Source: Nocardia spumae (GTDB taxonomy: Bacteria; Actinomycetota; Actinomycetes; Mycobacteriales; Mycobacteriaceae). Taken from it: DNA of 64,000 nucleotides. Below are positions 1-7,543 of this stretch, in pieces. A program made the translations under genes and the position numbers. The stretch is taken from positions 4,650,001-4,714,000 of the forward strand of contig NZ_JAJFZL010000001.1 of NCBI RefSeq assembly GCF_020733635.1, in the 5' to 3' direction. The first letter of the stretch is position 1. Every line of letters starts with the position of its first letter. The notes below the pieces were generated by a model. That model saw only the letters and a list, made by a program, of their open reading frames with translations, was not told where the DNA came from and searched no databases.

Positions 1-1410
1 GTAACCGCGCAGCACCGCCCACCGGGAGCGGCGCCCACCGGTGGCCGGATCGGCGGCCAGCTCACGCGCCCGCGCGCTACCGAAGCGGAAGACGGTGCGC
101 ATGCCCGCCAGCAGCGGCGCCACGCAGATCACACCCGAGGGCGCGGCCGTGAAACTGAAGGCCGCCACCAGGATCGCGATCGCGTACGGCAGCAACCGCC
201 GGGTCGCGATCGCGCGTTCGACGAAACACCAGGTCAGCAGAACGCAGACCGCGATGACCGGCTCCGGCCGCAAGCCGTTGTTGTAGGGCAGCCACACCGC
301 CAGGAAGATCAGCGCGCCGGTCCAGACCGCGACTCGGTCGTGGCGCACCGCCACCCCGAGCCGCGGGATCACCTCCCGGCTCAACGCCAGCCAGGTCACC
401 ACACCGGCCAGCAGCGTCGGTATCCGCATCCACGGACTGGCGGTGCTGATCTCGGTCATGTGGGCGATGATGTCGTACGGCGGTGTGCCGACCGGATTTT
501 CGGGCACGCCGAAGAATCGGAAGTAGTTCGCCATATAGCCCGAGGCCAGTGACGCGCGCGCCATACCGAACTGATAACCGTCGTCGGAGGTGGTCGATCC
601 GATGAAATGCCACACCACGAGGCTGCCGAGCACCACGGCGTCGACCACGCCGAACGACCACCACCGCTGCGGCAGCCAGCGCCGGACCCGGCGGCCGTCG
701 AGCCGGTCCAGGCGGAACAGCGCGGCCAGCGCGATGAGGGTGAACACCACGGCCAGCACCGTGGCCACCCGCTTGATCATGGTGGGCACCACCGAGAATC
801 GGCTGTCGACCTGGGCGGTGACGCTGGTCCCGGCCGCCGCGGTCAGATCGCTGTAGACGCCCACCAGCTGAGGACGCCAATCCCCCTGCAGTGTCACCGG
901 TTTCACATCCGTGCCGGTGAAAGTCGCGGTGGTGTGCGAGATCTCGGAGTGCACCGTGAGGACGCAGCCGGCACCCAGCCGATCGACCGGCACACTGGCG
1001 AGGGACTGATTGCGCAGCACCGCCTCGAACTGCCCCGGTTTACCGTCGGTTCCGGGCCGCACCCGGGCGACGAAGCCGTACCTCTCCCGATCCGGTGCGC
1101 CCGCGGGCATCGTCGAGGTCAGCGTCGTGCCCTCGACGGGCAACTGCGATACCGCGGCGCACGGAACGGTGGCATCGAAGGTCAGCGGCGCGTACGACAC
1201 CAGCGGGGCATCGATCCCGCGGGTCGATCCCCGCTGCGGCCACGACAGCGTGGTGTGGTCGACCTGGACCGGCAGCAGCGGCACCGCGATGGCGCACAGG
1301 GCGCCCAGCAGTCCGGCGATGAGTGCGATCGGCTGGGCCCAGCGAGCGAATCGTGACCGGTCGACCCGGTGTCCCTGTCCTGCAGCGGGCGCGTCGTCCG
1401 CCCTCACCAT
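1..1410 (-). CDS. Arabinosyltransferase, EmbA/B/C family (5' part, cut by window edge)
   Basis: This is the N-terminal ~470 residues of a membrane enzyme that transfers arabinose from decaprenyl-phosphoryl arabinose onto arabinogalactan or lipoarabinomannan. The family is about 1,050-1,100 aa, so more than half lies outside the window. The N-terminus shows a first membrane helix (ALIAGLLGALCAIAVPLLPV) followed by VDHTTLSWPQ, the SWPQ signature that opens the periplasmic N-terminal domain of Emb proteins. Further hydrophobic segments follow towards position 1. ATG at 1410 was chosen; an in-frame GTG at 1422 would add VTDT, and neither has a clear ribosome binding site. EmbA, EmbB and EmbC cannot be told apart from this fragment. 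Confidence 0.85.
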   Translation of the reverse strand, partial: MVRADDAPAAGQGHRVDRSRFARWAQPIALIAGLLGALCAIAVPLLPVQVDHTTLSWPQRGSTRGIDAPLVSYAPLTFDATVPCAAVSQLPVEGTTLTSTMPAGAPDRERYGFVARVRPGTDGKPGQFEAVLRNQSLASVPVDRLGAGCVLTVHSEISHTTATFTGTDVKPVTLQGDWRPQLVGVYSDLTAAAGTSVTAQVDSRFSVVPTMIKRVATVLAVVFTLIALAALFRLDRLDGRRVRRWLPQRWWSFGVVDAVVLGSLVVWHFIGSTTSDDGYQFGMARASLASGYMANYFRFFGVPENPVGTPPYDIIAHMTEISTASPWMRIPTLLAGVVTWLALSREVIPRLGVAVRHDRVAVWTGALIFLAVWLPYNNGLRPEPVIAVCVLLTWCFVERAIATRRLLPYAIAILVAAFSFTAAPSGVICVAPLLAGMRTVFRFGSARARELAADPATGGRRSRWAVLRGY

Positions 1411-1545
1411 CGTGTCGGTCACGGACGCAGATGCTAGCGCGGGCCCCACGAGGCGAACGAAGTCGTCCGACCTTTCTCAGTCTTTGTTTAGATTCCCCGC
1501 ACTCACGCCACGGCGAACCGCCACGTCATCGCCGTGTCGAACGAA

Positions 1546-1580
1546 GCGGGGCCGGCGTCCCGCAGGAGCGCCGGCCCCGC
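1546..1580 (-). terminator. Hairpin terminator after the lipoprotein gene
   Basis: A perfect 12-bp GC stem (1546-1557 with 1569-1580, arm GCGGGGCCGGCG) encloses an 11-nt loop. It begins 18 bp beyond the stop of the minus-strand lipoprotein gene at 1598. It lacks a strong U-tract, as is common for intrinsic terminators in high-GC actinobacteria. Confidence 0.6.
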
Positions 1581-1597
1581 GACGGGGATTACCGAAC

Positions 1598-2107
1598 CTA
1601 TTCGCACGCGGGCGACTGCTGGCCCAGGTTCTTCAGCGCGGCACAGGCCCAGCTCTTCTGCAGCTTCCACTGGCCGTCCTGCGCGACGAACGGCACGTCG
1701 GCCGGGTTCGGGGCGCCGCCGTTCACCGAGAAGTCCACCTTCGCCGTCAGCGTGTCGCCGCCCAGGTACTGCACCTGGGTGACGTTGATCTTGGCGTTGT
1801 TCTGCTGATACGCGTTGGTCAGGTTACCCATCATCTGGGGATCCTTGGCCAGCGCTTGCTGGCCGTCCTCGAGCCACTGCGCCTTCTGCTCGGCCGGCAC
1901 GTTCGGGTCCAGCGCCTGCGCCAGTTCCGTGTTCAGATCAGCGGCCGTCGGCACCGGGGGCGTGTTCGCGGCCGAGGTCGCCGCCGCTTTGCTCGTCGTG
2001 GCCTTGTGGCTCGAGTGCTTGTCACCGCTACCGCAGGCAGACATGCCGAGCGCAGCCACGACAGCCAGGGTGGCGACCGCGATGCGTCCAGTCATCTGAA
2101 GCTTCAA
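1598..2107 (-). CDS. Mtb12-like secreted lipoprotein
   Basis: A 169-aa exported protein. A charged start and hydrophobic stretch (RIAVATLAVVAALGMSAC) end in a plausible lipobox cysteine, followed by a Ser/Thr/Ala linker. The C-terminal ~110 residues resemble the low-molecular-weight antigen Mtb12/CFP-2 family: an opening PTAADLNTELAQALDPNV-like helix, then the VPFVAQDGQWKLQKSWAC strand pair. The function of the family is unknown. TTG at 2107 was chosen because AAAGGACG lies 4-6 nt before it; ATG at 2095 is the alternative. The lipobox has Met at -3, which is unusual, so lipidation is inferred. It is monocistronic, with a terminator hairpin just downstream. Confidence 0.75.
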   Translation of the reverse strand: MKLQMTGRIAVATLAVVAALGMSACGSGDKHSSHKATTSKAAATSAANTPPVPTAADLNTELAQALDPNVPAEQKAQWLEDGQQALAKDPQMMGNLTNAYQQNNAKINVTQVQYLGGDTLTAKVDFSVNGGAPNPADVPFVAQDGQWKLQKSWACAALKNLGQQSPACE

Positions 2108-2209
2108 TGCTCGTCCTTTGCGTTCGAGTTGGTCTCTGGTTCTGTTCACGTGACAGCTCCCACCCGATCGGCAGCAGTGCACGAGTGGCCTCACGGTACC
2201 CGTCGAATT

Positions 2210-3616
2210 TCAACGAAGACTAAGGAGAGGATCGGCCGGGGCGAGATCGTCATCGTCGGCAGCGAACGTATACGCCGGGCCGGGCCCTGTCGAGCGGGTC
2301 TCGAAACGAACGGTGACCCGGCCGTGCCCGCTGCCCTGAACCCAGCCGTGTCCGTGTGCCGGATGGGCCACATCGCGTCCCGGATACCAGAATTCGGTGG
2401 TGTAGGACCGAGTGGGCGGCGGCACCACCGGTTCGACGGCGAGGGCGGGCGCGGCGATGGGCTCCTCGAAAACTGTGTCGCGGACCTCTCCGGTGTCCCT
2501 GTCCAGATCTGGGAACAGCGACTCCTGCCGGACCACCGACAGCCCGCCGAATCCCACGCCCACCAACCGGATCGAACCGAGTTCGACCGGATCGATGGCC
2601 GAGCGCTGGGCCGCGGCGGTGAGTGTCGCGAGATCGGCGGTGGCGTAGGGCAGGGTGAGCGAGCGCGTGACGATACCCATGTCGCTCTTCTTCAGCTTCA
2701 GGACCACGGTGCGCGCCGCGCGGCCGTCGCGCAGCAACCGGCGGTGGGCCGACGCGGCCATCACCTCGATGGCCGGGCGCAGTTGCGCCAGGGTGACGAT
2801 ATCGGTCTCGTACGTGGTTTCGGCACTGATCTGTTTGGCCTCGGCGCGCTCGGCCACGGGTCGCTCGTCGATCCCGCGCGCGAGCCGGTGCAGCGCCGCG
2901 CCGGCACTGCCGCCCAGCAGCGATGCCGCCTCCGCTTCGGGCAGCGCCGCGAAGGCCCCGACCGTCTCGATCCCCACCGAGCGCAGCCGCTGTTCGGCCA
3001 CCGGCCCGATTCCCCAGAGTTTGCGTACCGGCAACCCGGCCAGCAGGCTCTGTTGTTCGGCGGGCGAAATCACCCGCACCCCATCGGGTTTGGCCATCCC
3101 GGAGGCGATCTTGGCCAATTGCTTTCCGGTGCCGGCGCCCACCGAGGCGACCAGTCCGGTCCGGTCCAGCACCGCGTGCCGCAACCGCTCACAGAAATCC
3201 CGGACACCCGCGACGCTCGCGCCCGCGAGTTCGGCCGGCTCGCCGAAGGCCTCGTCGAACGACAGCGTCTCCAGGATCGGGATCCACGTCCGCAGCGTCT
3301 CGAAGACCTGGCCGCTGACCTCACCGTAGACCGCCCCGCGCGGCGGGATCACGACCGCTGTGACACCGACCAGCCGGCGCGCCTGATGCATCGGCATGGC
3401 CGAACGCGCCCCGAACACCCGCGCCTCGTAGCTGGCTCCCGCCACCACCCCGCGACCGCCCATGCCACCGACGAGGACCGGCCGGCCGCGCAGCGTCGGC
3501 CGGGTGAGCTGTTCGACCGAAGCGAAGAAGGCATCCATATCGATGTGCAGCACCCACCGCCGCGCCGAGACCGTGTCGTCGGTCGCGGAGGCGACGCCGG
3601 GCGCGTTCATCGGCAC
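2210..3616 (-). CDS. dinB: DNA polymerase IV (Y-family)
   Basis: An error-prone translesion polymerase of 468 aa. The palm carboxylates are present: HIDMDAF near residues 24-30 (Asp26) and SFDEAF near 119-124 (Asp121-Glu122). The helix-hairpin-helix segment [11 protein letters not shown] follows near 201-211, then the little-finger domain. A QESLF motif at about 364-368 fits a sliding-clamp binding peptide. A further ~100-residue tail without a recognised domain follows. GTG 3616 or ATG 3610 may be the start. No LexA box (TCGAAC-N4-GTTCGA) was seen upstream, so SOS control is not supported by sequence. In M. tuberculosis dinX also neighbours ileS; here galU, a MarR/efflux-like pair and an NlpC/P60 gene lie between them. 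Confidence 0.93.
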   Translation of the reverse strand: MPMNAPGVASATDDTVSARRWVLHIDMDAFFASVEQLTRPTLRGRPVLVGGMGGRGVVAGASYEARVFGARSAMPMHQARRLVGVTAVVIPPRGAVYGEVSGQVFETLRTWIPILETLSFDEAFGEPAELAGASVAGVRDFCERLRHAVLDRTGLVASVGAGTGKQLAKIASGMAKPDGVRVISPAEQQSLLAGLPVRKLWGIGPVAEQRLRSVGIETVGAFAALPEAEAASLLGGSAGAALHRLARGIDERPVAERAEAKQISAETTYETDIVTLAQLRPAIEVMAASAHRRLLRDGRAARTVVLKLKKSDMGIVTRSLTLPYATADLATLTAAAQRSAIDPVELGSIRLVGVGFGGLSVVRQESLFPDLDRDTGEVRDTVFEEPIAAPALAVEPVVPPPTRSYTTEFWYPGRDVAHPAHGHGWVQGSGHGRVTVRFETRSTGPGPAYTFAADDDDLAPADPLLSLR

Positions 3617-3860
3617 CCGGGCGTACGGCGCCCGGACCGGAGGACGGCCGCAGCTGTCCCCGCCGCCGGGAACTGTTCGGCGACTCCGGAATTGCTGTCG
3701 GGTTCCTGTGTACCGGGGTAGACATCCGGCCGTCCCGCGATACCCGCACCGACCCGGGTGGATACCCTCTGACCAGGCACGAGCCGTGTCGTAGCCGAGG
3801 CGAAGTCAGGGTGCATGGCCCGAAATCTACGCGTGGGGACCGACATGTCCGGTAACGAGA

Positions 3861-4757
3861 ATGTGTGATGATCGATTCATGACCATCCGCAAGGCCGTGA
3901 TCCCAGCCGCCGGTATCGGCTCCCGCCTGCTGCCGCTGACCAAGGCCATTCCCAAGGAGATGCTGCCGGTCGGCGACAAGCCGGTGATCGAGCACACCGT
4001 CCGGGAACTGGTGGCCTCGGGGATCACCGATATCACGATTGTCGTGAGCGGCGGGAAGTCGCTGATCCAAGATCATTTCCGCCCCAATCCCGCCCTGGTG
4101 GCGCAGCTGCGCGCCGACGGTAAGTCCGCCTACGCCGATGCCGTGGAGGAGGTCGGCGAACTGAGCCGGCTCGGCCACATCACCTATCTGGACCAGCACG
4201 GGCCGTACGGCAACGGCACGCCTGTGCTCAATGCCGCCCGCACACTCGGCGACGAGCCGATGCTGGTGCTGTGGCCCGACGATGTCTTCGTCGCCGAGGT
4301 GCCGCGTGCCCAGCAGCTCATCGACGCCTACAACAAGACCCACTCTCCGGTGCTGGCACTGCTGCCGATGGATCCGGCCGACTCGAAGCGCTACGGCGTT
4401 CCGGTGGTGGAGGAGACCTTCGACAACGGACTGATGCGCCTCACGGGCCTGGTCGAGAAGCCCAAGCCGGAGGACGCGCCCTCGGCCTTCGCCGCGATCG
4501 GCGGGTACGTTGTCACCCCCGGCATTATCGAGGAGCTGCGCAAACAGGTCGACGAGTGGTACACCCACCGCACCGGTGAGGTCTACCTGACCGACGCGAT
4601 CAACGTGTTCGCCGCGTCGAACGCGGCCTACGGCCAGGTGATCCGCGGCAAGTGGTACGACACCGGCAATCCCGCCGACTATCTGGTCGCCCAATTCGCC
4701 TCGGCCCTCGCCCATCCCTCCTACGGGCCGTTGTTGCGCGATCTGTGCACGGAGTGA
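3861..4757 (+). CDS. galU: UTP-glucose-1-phosphate uridylyltransferase
   Basis: Makes UDP-glucose from UTP and glucose-1-phosphate, feeding glycan and glycolipid synthesis. The nucleotide-binding loop VIPAAGIGSRLLPLTKAIPK lies at the N-terminus, followed by EMLPVGDKP. The Mg-binding region shows LWPDDVF and the sugar site GLVEKPKPEDAPS. At ~298 aa it has the normal bacterial GalU length. ATG 3861 is given; ATG 3879 (MTIRKAV) fits family alignments equally well and neither has a strong Shine-Dalgarno. It stands alone, divergent from dinB and convergent with the MarR gene. Confidence 0.93.
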   Translation: MCDDRFMTIRKAVIPAAGIGSRLLPLTKAIPKEMLPVGDKPVIEHTVRELVASGITDITIVVSGGKSLIQDHFRPNPALVAQLRADGKSAYADAVEEVGELSRLGHITYLDQHGPYGNGTPVLNAARTLGDEPMLVLWPDDVFVAEVPRAQQLIDAYNKTHSPVLALLPMDPADSKRYGVPVVEETFDNGLMRLTGLVEKPKPEDAPSAFAAIGGYVVTPGIIEELRKQVDEWYTHRTGEVYLTDAINVFAASNAAYGQVIRGKWYDTGNPADYLVAQFASALAHPSYGPLLRDLCTE

Positions 4758-4806
4758 CCGACACCCCGGCGCAACGCCGCTGCCCGACGCCGAGGTGGTG
4801 GCGGGC

Positions 4807-5250
4807 TCAGCCGTCGGTGGCGTTGTAGCGCACCAGGTACGCGGCGAACCGGTCGATATCGCGATCGTCCCAGTCGTCGAACCGCTCGTCCACGGCCGCG
4901 CTGCGGGCGCGCTCGGCCGCCGCGGCGATCCGCCGCCCGGCGTCGGTCGCGCGCAGGATGTGGTTGCGCCGGTTGGCCGGATCCACTTCCTTGACCAGAT
5001 AGCCCTGCTTCTGCAGCGCCGCGACCTGCCGGCTCATCGTGGACTTGTCCAGCACGAAGTATTCGGCCAGTTCGGCGGCCAGACAGCCGTCACGGGCGAT
5101 CACCAGGTCGAGAATGCTGTAGGCCACCAGCGGCAGATCCGGATGTAGTTCGGCCGCGCGCCCGCGGGCCCGGCGCGCGAACGCGGTGAGTTCGCGCTGG
5201 ATTGTCTGAATCGCCACAACGCGGGACGGGTATGAATCCGCATCCTTCAT
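4807..5250 (-). CDS. MarR-family transcriptional regulator
   Basis: A 147-aa winged-helix repressor. The core shows the recognition region DKSTMSRQVAALQKQGYL, then the wing with DPANRRNHILRATDAGR, the usual D-x-R-x-x-x-L-x-T-x-x-G-R signature of the family. ATG 5250 was chosen because the longer frame to 5373 would run through the operator region and into the divergent gene. It is divergently transcribed from a membrane protein gene starting 55 bp away. Two inverted repeats fill that gap, so autorepression and control of the neighbour are likely. The ligand is unknown. Confidence 0.9.
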   Translation of the reverse strand: MKDADSYPSRVVAIQTIQRELTAFARRARGRAAELHPDLPLVAYSILDLVIARDGCLAAELAEYFVLDKSTMSRQVAALQKQGYLVKEVDPANRRNHILRATDAGRRIAAAAERARSAAVDERFDDWDDRDIDRFAAYLVRYNATDG

Positions 5251-5251
5251 G

Positions 5252-5289
5252 GTTGTATAGTACAACAGATAATAGTTGTATTTACCAAC
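5252..5289. promoter_or_regulatory. Tandem MarR operators
   Basis: Two 15-bp half-palindromic sites lie between the divergent genes. Site 1 is a perfect inverted repeat, GTTGTATAGTACAAC (5252-5266). Site 2 has the same left arm and spacing, GTTGTATTTACCAAC (5275-5289), with one mismatch in the right arm. Their starts are 23 bp apart, about two helical turns, so bound dimers would sit on similar faces. Site 1 abuts the MarR start codon and site 2 lies just upstream of the ribosome binding site of the membrane protein. Binding by this MarR is inferred from position and symmetry. Confidence 0.75.
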
Positions 5290-5305
5290 CTTTGGAGCGG
5301 AGAGC

Positions 5306-6415
5306 ATGCCCTTACACCAGCTTCGGCATATCGCCGGACATCTAGTGACCCCGCTGCTGATGTGCCTGGGCATGGGCTTGGCCTACCTCGGCGCGTTCCA
5401 CCAGCCCGAGCCCCATCATCTGCAGGTCGCGATCGTCGGCGACAGCCCGCAGGTGAAGGTCATGGCGCAGACCTTGAAGGATCGGACCGGCGACGCGCTC
5501 GACATCGTCACCGTCGACAGCCGGGCGGCCGCTATCGACCGACTCCGGCATCGCGACCTCGCCGGCGCCTTCGTCCCCGACGACCGGCAGCCGGAACTGC
5601 TGGTGGCCGAGGCCAATTCGGACACCACTGCGATGGCGGTGGACACGGTATTCGGCGCGGTGACGGCCCAGCGGAATCTCCCGTTGCACACCACCGATAT
5701 CGCGCCCACGGCTCAGGGCGATCCCACCGGCCAGGGCCTGTTCTTCGTACTTGTCGCACTGAGTATCGGCGCCTACGGCAGCGTCGCCGCGATCAGTGTC
5801 GCCGGAGCCGGGGCGAGTATGACGGTGCGGGCCCTGGCCGCGGCCGTGACCTCGTTCGTGGTCAGCGTGATCGGCATCGCGCTCGCCGGACCCGTCTTCG
5901 GTGTCGTCGACCACGGCTACGCCTCGATCTGGGCGATGGCCTGGCTCTACGCCGCGGGCATCCTGTTCATCGGCATCGGCCTGCACACCTACCTGAAGCG
6001 GTGGACGACGCTGGCGGTGATGGTGCTGTTCGTGATGCTCAACTTCACCACCTCCGGCGGCATCTACCGGCCGGAGTTGCAGAACGGATTCTTCGGCGCC
6101 CTGCACTCCTTCTGGAACGGCGCGGGCTTCGTGGAGGGTGCGCGCAGCCTGCTCTACTTCGACGGCAACGGCGGACTCGCCGGTCGCCTGGTGAGCCTGG
6201 CGCTGTGGTTCACCGCCGGTGTGACCCTGGTGGTAGTCGCCGGAATCCACGAGCGCCGGGCAGCGCGGGGACAGGCGACCACGGCAGCGTCGCCGGCCGC
6301 CGCGGCGGCCACGATCCCCACCGGCCCCGCCGCCGCCACCGCGCACCACGAGGCGGCGGACGCCGAGGCCCGGGACGAGGCCGAAGAGGAGCTGGAACAG
6401 GCGGTGGGCGTCTGA
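5306..6415 (+). CDS. YhgE/Pip-like membrane protein, probable MarR-controlled exporter
   Basis: A 369-aa integral membrane protein. One N-terminal helix (TPLLMCLGMGLAYLGAF) is followed by an extracytoplasmic domain of ~130 residues and five or six further helices. The segment LNFTTSGGIYRPELQNGFF then ARSLLYF matches the signature loop before the last helix of YhgE/Pip and ABC-2-like permeases. The C-terminal ~50 residues are an Ala/Glu-rich cytosolic tail. ATG 5306 has a good ribosome binding site (GGAGCGGAGAG). The divergent MarR gene and operators suggest induction by a toxic small molecule, as in many MarR/efflux pairs. No ATPase partner lies nearby, so the transport role is inference. Confidence 0.75.
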   Translation: MPLHQLRHIAGHLVTPLLMCLGMGLAYLGAFHQPEPHHLQVAIVGDSPQVKVMAQTLKDRTGDALDIVTVDSRAAAIDRLRHRDLAGAFVPDDRQPELLVAEANSDTTAMAVDTVFGAVTAQRNLPLHTTDIAPTAQGDPTGQGLFFVLVALSIGAYGSVAAISVAGAGASMTVRALAAAVTSFVVSVIGIALAGPVFGVVDHGYASIWAMAWLYAAGILFIGIGLHTYLKRWTTLAVMVLFVMLNFTTSGGIYRPELQNGFFGALHSFWNGAGFVEGARSLLYFDGNGGLAGRLVSLALWFTAGVTLVVVAGIHERRAARGQATTAASPAAAAATIPTGPAAATAHHEAADAEARDEAEEELEQAVGV

Positions 6416-6431
6416 CCGACGCCGCACCGCC

Positions 6432-6467
6432 CGCGATCCGCCGCCTCAGAAGAAGCGGCGAATCGCG
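6432..6467. terminator. Bidirectional hairpin between convergent genes
   Basis: A 13-bp stem with one mismatch (CGCGATCCGCCGC at 6432-6444, GCGGCGAATCGCG at 6455-6467) has a 10-nt loop. It lies 16 bp after the stop of the plus-strand membrane protein gene and overlaps the last codons of the minus-strand NlpC/P60 gene. It could terminate the plus-strand transcript; termination on the minus strand is less certain because part of the stem is coding. Confidence 0.45.
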
Positions 6468-7027
6468 TAGATGTCGAAATCACTCATCGGGGTCAGCCCG
6501 ATCGGCACGCCGGGCGAATGCGCGTTGAACAACATGCCGCCACCGGCGTAGATCCCCTCGTGCGAGCCGTCGTCGTTCACGATCACCACATCGCCGGGCA
6601 TCATCGATCCGAACGGCACCGCACTGCCGGCCCGGGCCTGTTCCCAGGTGGTGCGCGGCAGGAAGATCCCGACCTGCCGGAACGCCCACTGCACCAGTCC
6701 GGAGCAGTCGAAGGCATTGGGTCCGGTGCCACCCCACTCGTAGGGCTTACCGGCCTGGGTGCCGGCGACGCTCAGCGCGATCAGCGCACGTGGACTGGCC
6801 AGCGGCAGGGCCGCCGAACCGCTGGCGCTGCCGGAGGCCGACCCCGACCCGGAACCCGAACCGCTGCCCGTCTCCGCCGACCCCGACGAACTGCCGGTGT
6901 CGGCGGGTGCGGCCGTCGCCGGACCCGCCCAGATCGTGAAGCAGACGGCCACCACCGCGGCGGCCGACAGATATCGCGAGAAAGAGAATCTGCTGTACGC
7001 GATTCCGCGCACGCGTAACGCTGCCAT
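6446..7027 (-). CDS. Secreted NlpC/P60 peptidoglycan endopeptidase
   Basis: A 193-aa exported hydrolase expected to cut peptide stems of peptidoglycan. A signal peptide (YLSAAAVVAVCFTIWAGPATAAPA) is followed by a low-complexity Gly/Ser linker and a C-terminal NlpC/P60 domain. The catalytic cysteine lies in NAFDCSGL and the histidine in DGSHEGIY or, less likely, NAHSP. It is a minimal hydrolase with no coiled coil or SH3 domain, in contrast to the longer RipC-like gene at 59.5 kb. ATG 7027 has AAGGGCGAGC upstream. It appears to be transcribed alone. Confidence 0.88.
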   Translation of the reverse strand: MAALRVRGIAYSRFSFSRYLSAAAVVAVCFTIWAGPATAAPADTGSSSGSAETGSGSGSGSGSASGSASGSAALPLASPRALIALSVAGTQAGKPYEWGGTGPNAFDCSGLVQWAFRQVGIFLPRTTWEQARAGSAVPFGSMMPGDVVIVNDDGSHEGIYAGGGMLFNAHSPGVPIGLTPMSDFDIYAIRRFF

Positions 7028-7503
7028 GTGCTCGCCCTTCGGTAGGCAATGCCACCACCACGGCACGCCGACCGGCGATTACACAGCACACAGCAGAGAT
7101 TTGGGATGGCCGCTTCCCCACGGACACCTCATCCGGTCAACTACCAGGTGGTGCACTTTTTCATCGGGTTCGATCGGGAACAACACACAAGCTCTAGTAA
7201 ACAGTGATGGTTGCTGTGACATAGCTGTTTTAGCGCAAGTCACATGCACACCACAAGTACCCATTCGCAACCGTGACCCTGTCGGGCACCATCGGACACA
7301 TGCCAGGTCGTACCGCGAATCGGACGATGACCCCCTCTCCGCGGCCCGCCGGGCGCCCCGAGAACCGGAGTGTAGATGCGGTCCAGCAGGGTATACATGG
7401 TCCCGCGCCGCCACCGATGCGGTCCGGAGAGCAGCGCACCGATCGGCTCATCGGCCGCCGGGCTCCCCGCCCGACCGACGCGATCGCCGATCCGGGCGGT
7501 CCC
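7028..7503. other. Intergenic region upstream of the NlpC/P60 gene
   Basis: These 476 bases hold no convincing gene. The part from about 7140 to 7270 is distinctly AT-richer than its surroundings and probably carries the minus-strand promoter of the NlpC/P60 gene. A long-spaced inverted repeat at 7215-7244 is listed separately. I looked for a c-di-AMP (ydaO) riboswitch, which precedes many actinobacterial wall hydrolases, and did not recognise one. Confidence 0.5.
7215..7244. promoter_or_regulatory. Long-spaced inverted repeat TGTGAC-N18-GTCACA
   Basis: Perfect 6-bp arms TGTGAC (7215-7220) and GTCACA (7239-7244) lie about 190-215 bp upstream of the NlpC/P60 start. On the minus strand one arm reads GTCACAGCA, resembling the GTCACAgcg-type motif reported for mycobacterial MtrA, a regulator of wall hydrolase genes. 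The spacing is far too long for a CRP site. Function is speculative. Confidence 0.3.
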
Positions 7504-7536
7504 GCCGGGCCCGGCCGAGATACGACCGGGCCCGGC
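7504..7536 (-). terminator. Terminator hairpin of ileS
   Basis: A perfect 11-bp stem (GCCGGGCCCGG at 7504-7514, CCGGGCCCGGC at 7526-7536) with an 11-nt loop lies 7 bp beyond the ileS stop codon at 7544. There is no U-tract. Its position and perfect pairing support termination or 3'-end protection of the ileS mRNA. Confidence 0.65.
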
Positions 7537-7543
7537 GTCGCGA

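Noticed and set aside
77..880. 267-codon minus-strand frame over the arabinosyltransferase
   Set aside because: It is an Arg/Gly/Pro-rich shadow frame. The overlapping frame with SWPQ and membrane helices is the real gene.
1010..3721. 903-codon plus-strand frame over the lipoprotein and dinB
   Set aside because: It has no domain character and crosses two good minus-strand genes and the terminator between them.
3607..3846. 79-codon minus-strand frame upstream of dinB
   Set aside because: It overlaps the dinB start, has no ribosome binding site, and shows no protein-like pattern.
7215..7244. CRP/Cmr-type site
   Set aside because: The TGTGA and TCACA halves are 20 bases apart instead of 6.
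7028..7260. c-di-AMP (ydaO) riboswitch before the NlpC/P60 gene
   Set aside because: The conserved ydaO core sequences could not be recognised. A covariance-model scan would settle it.
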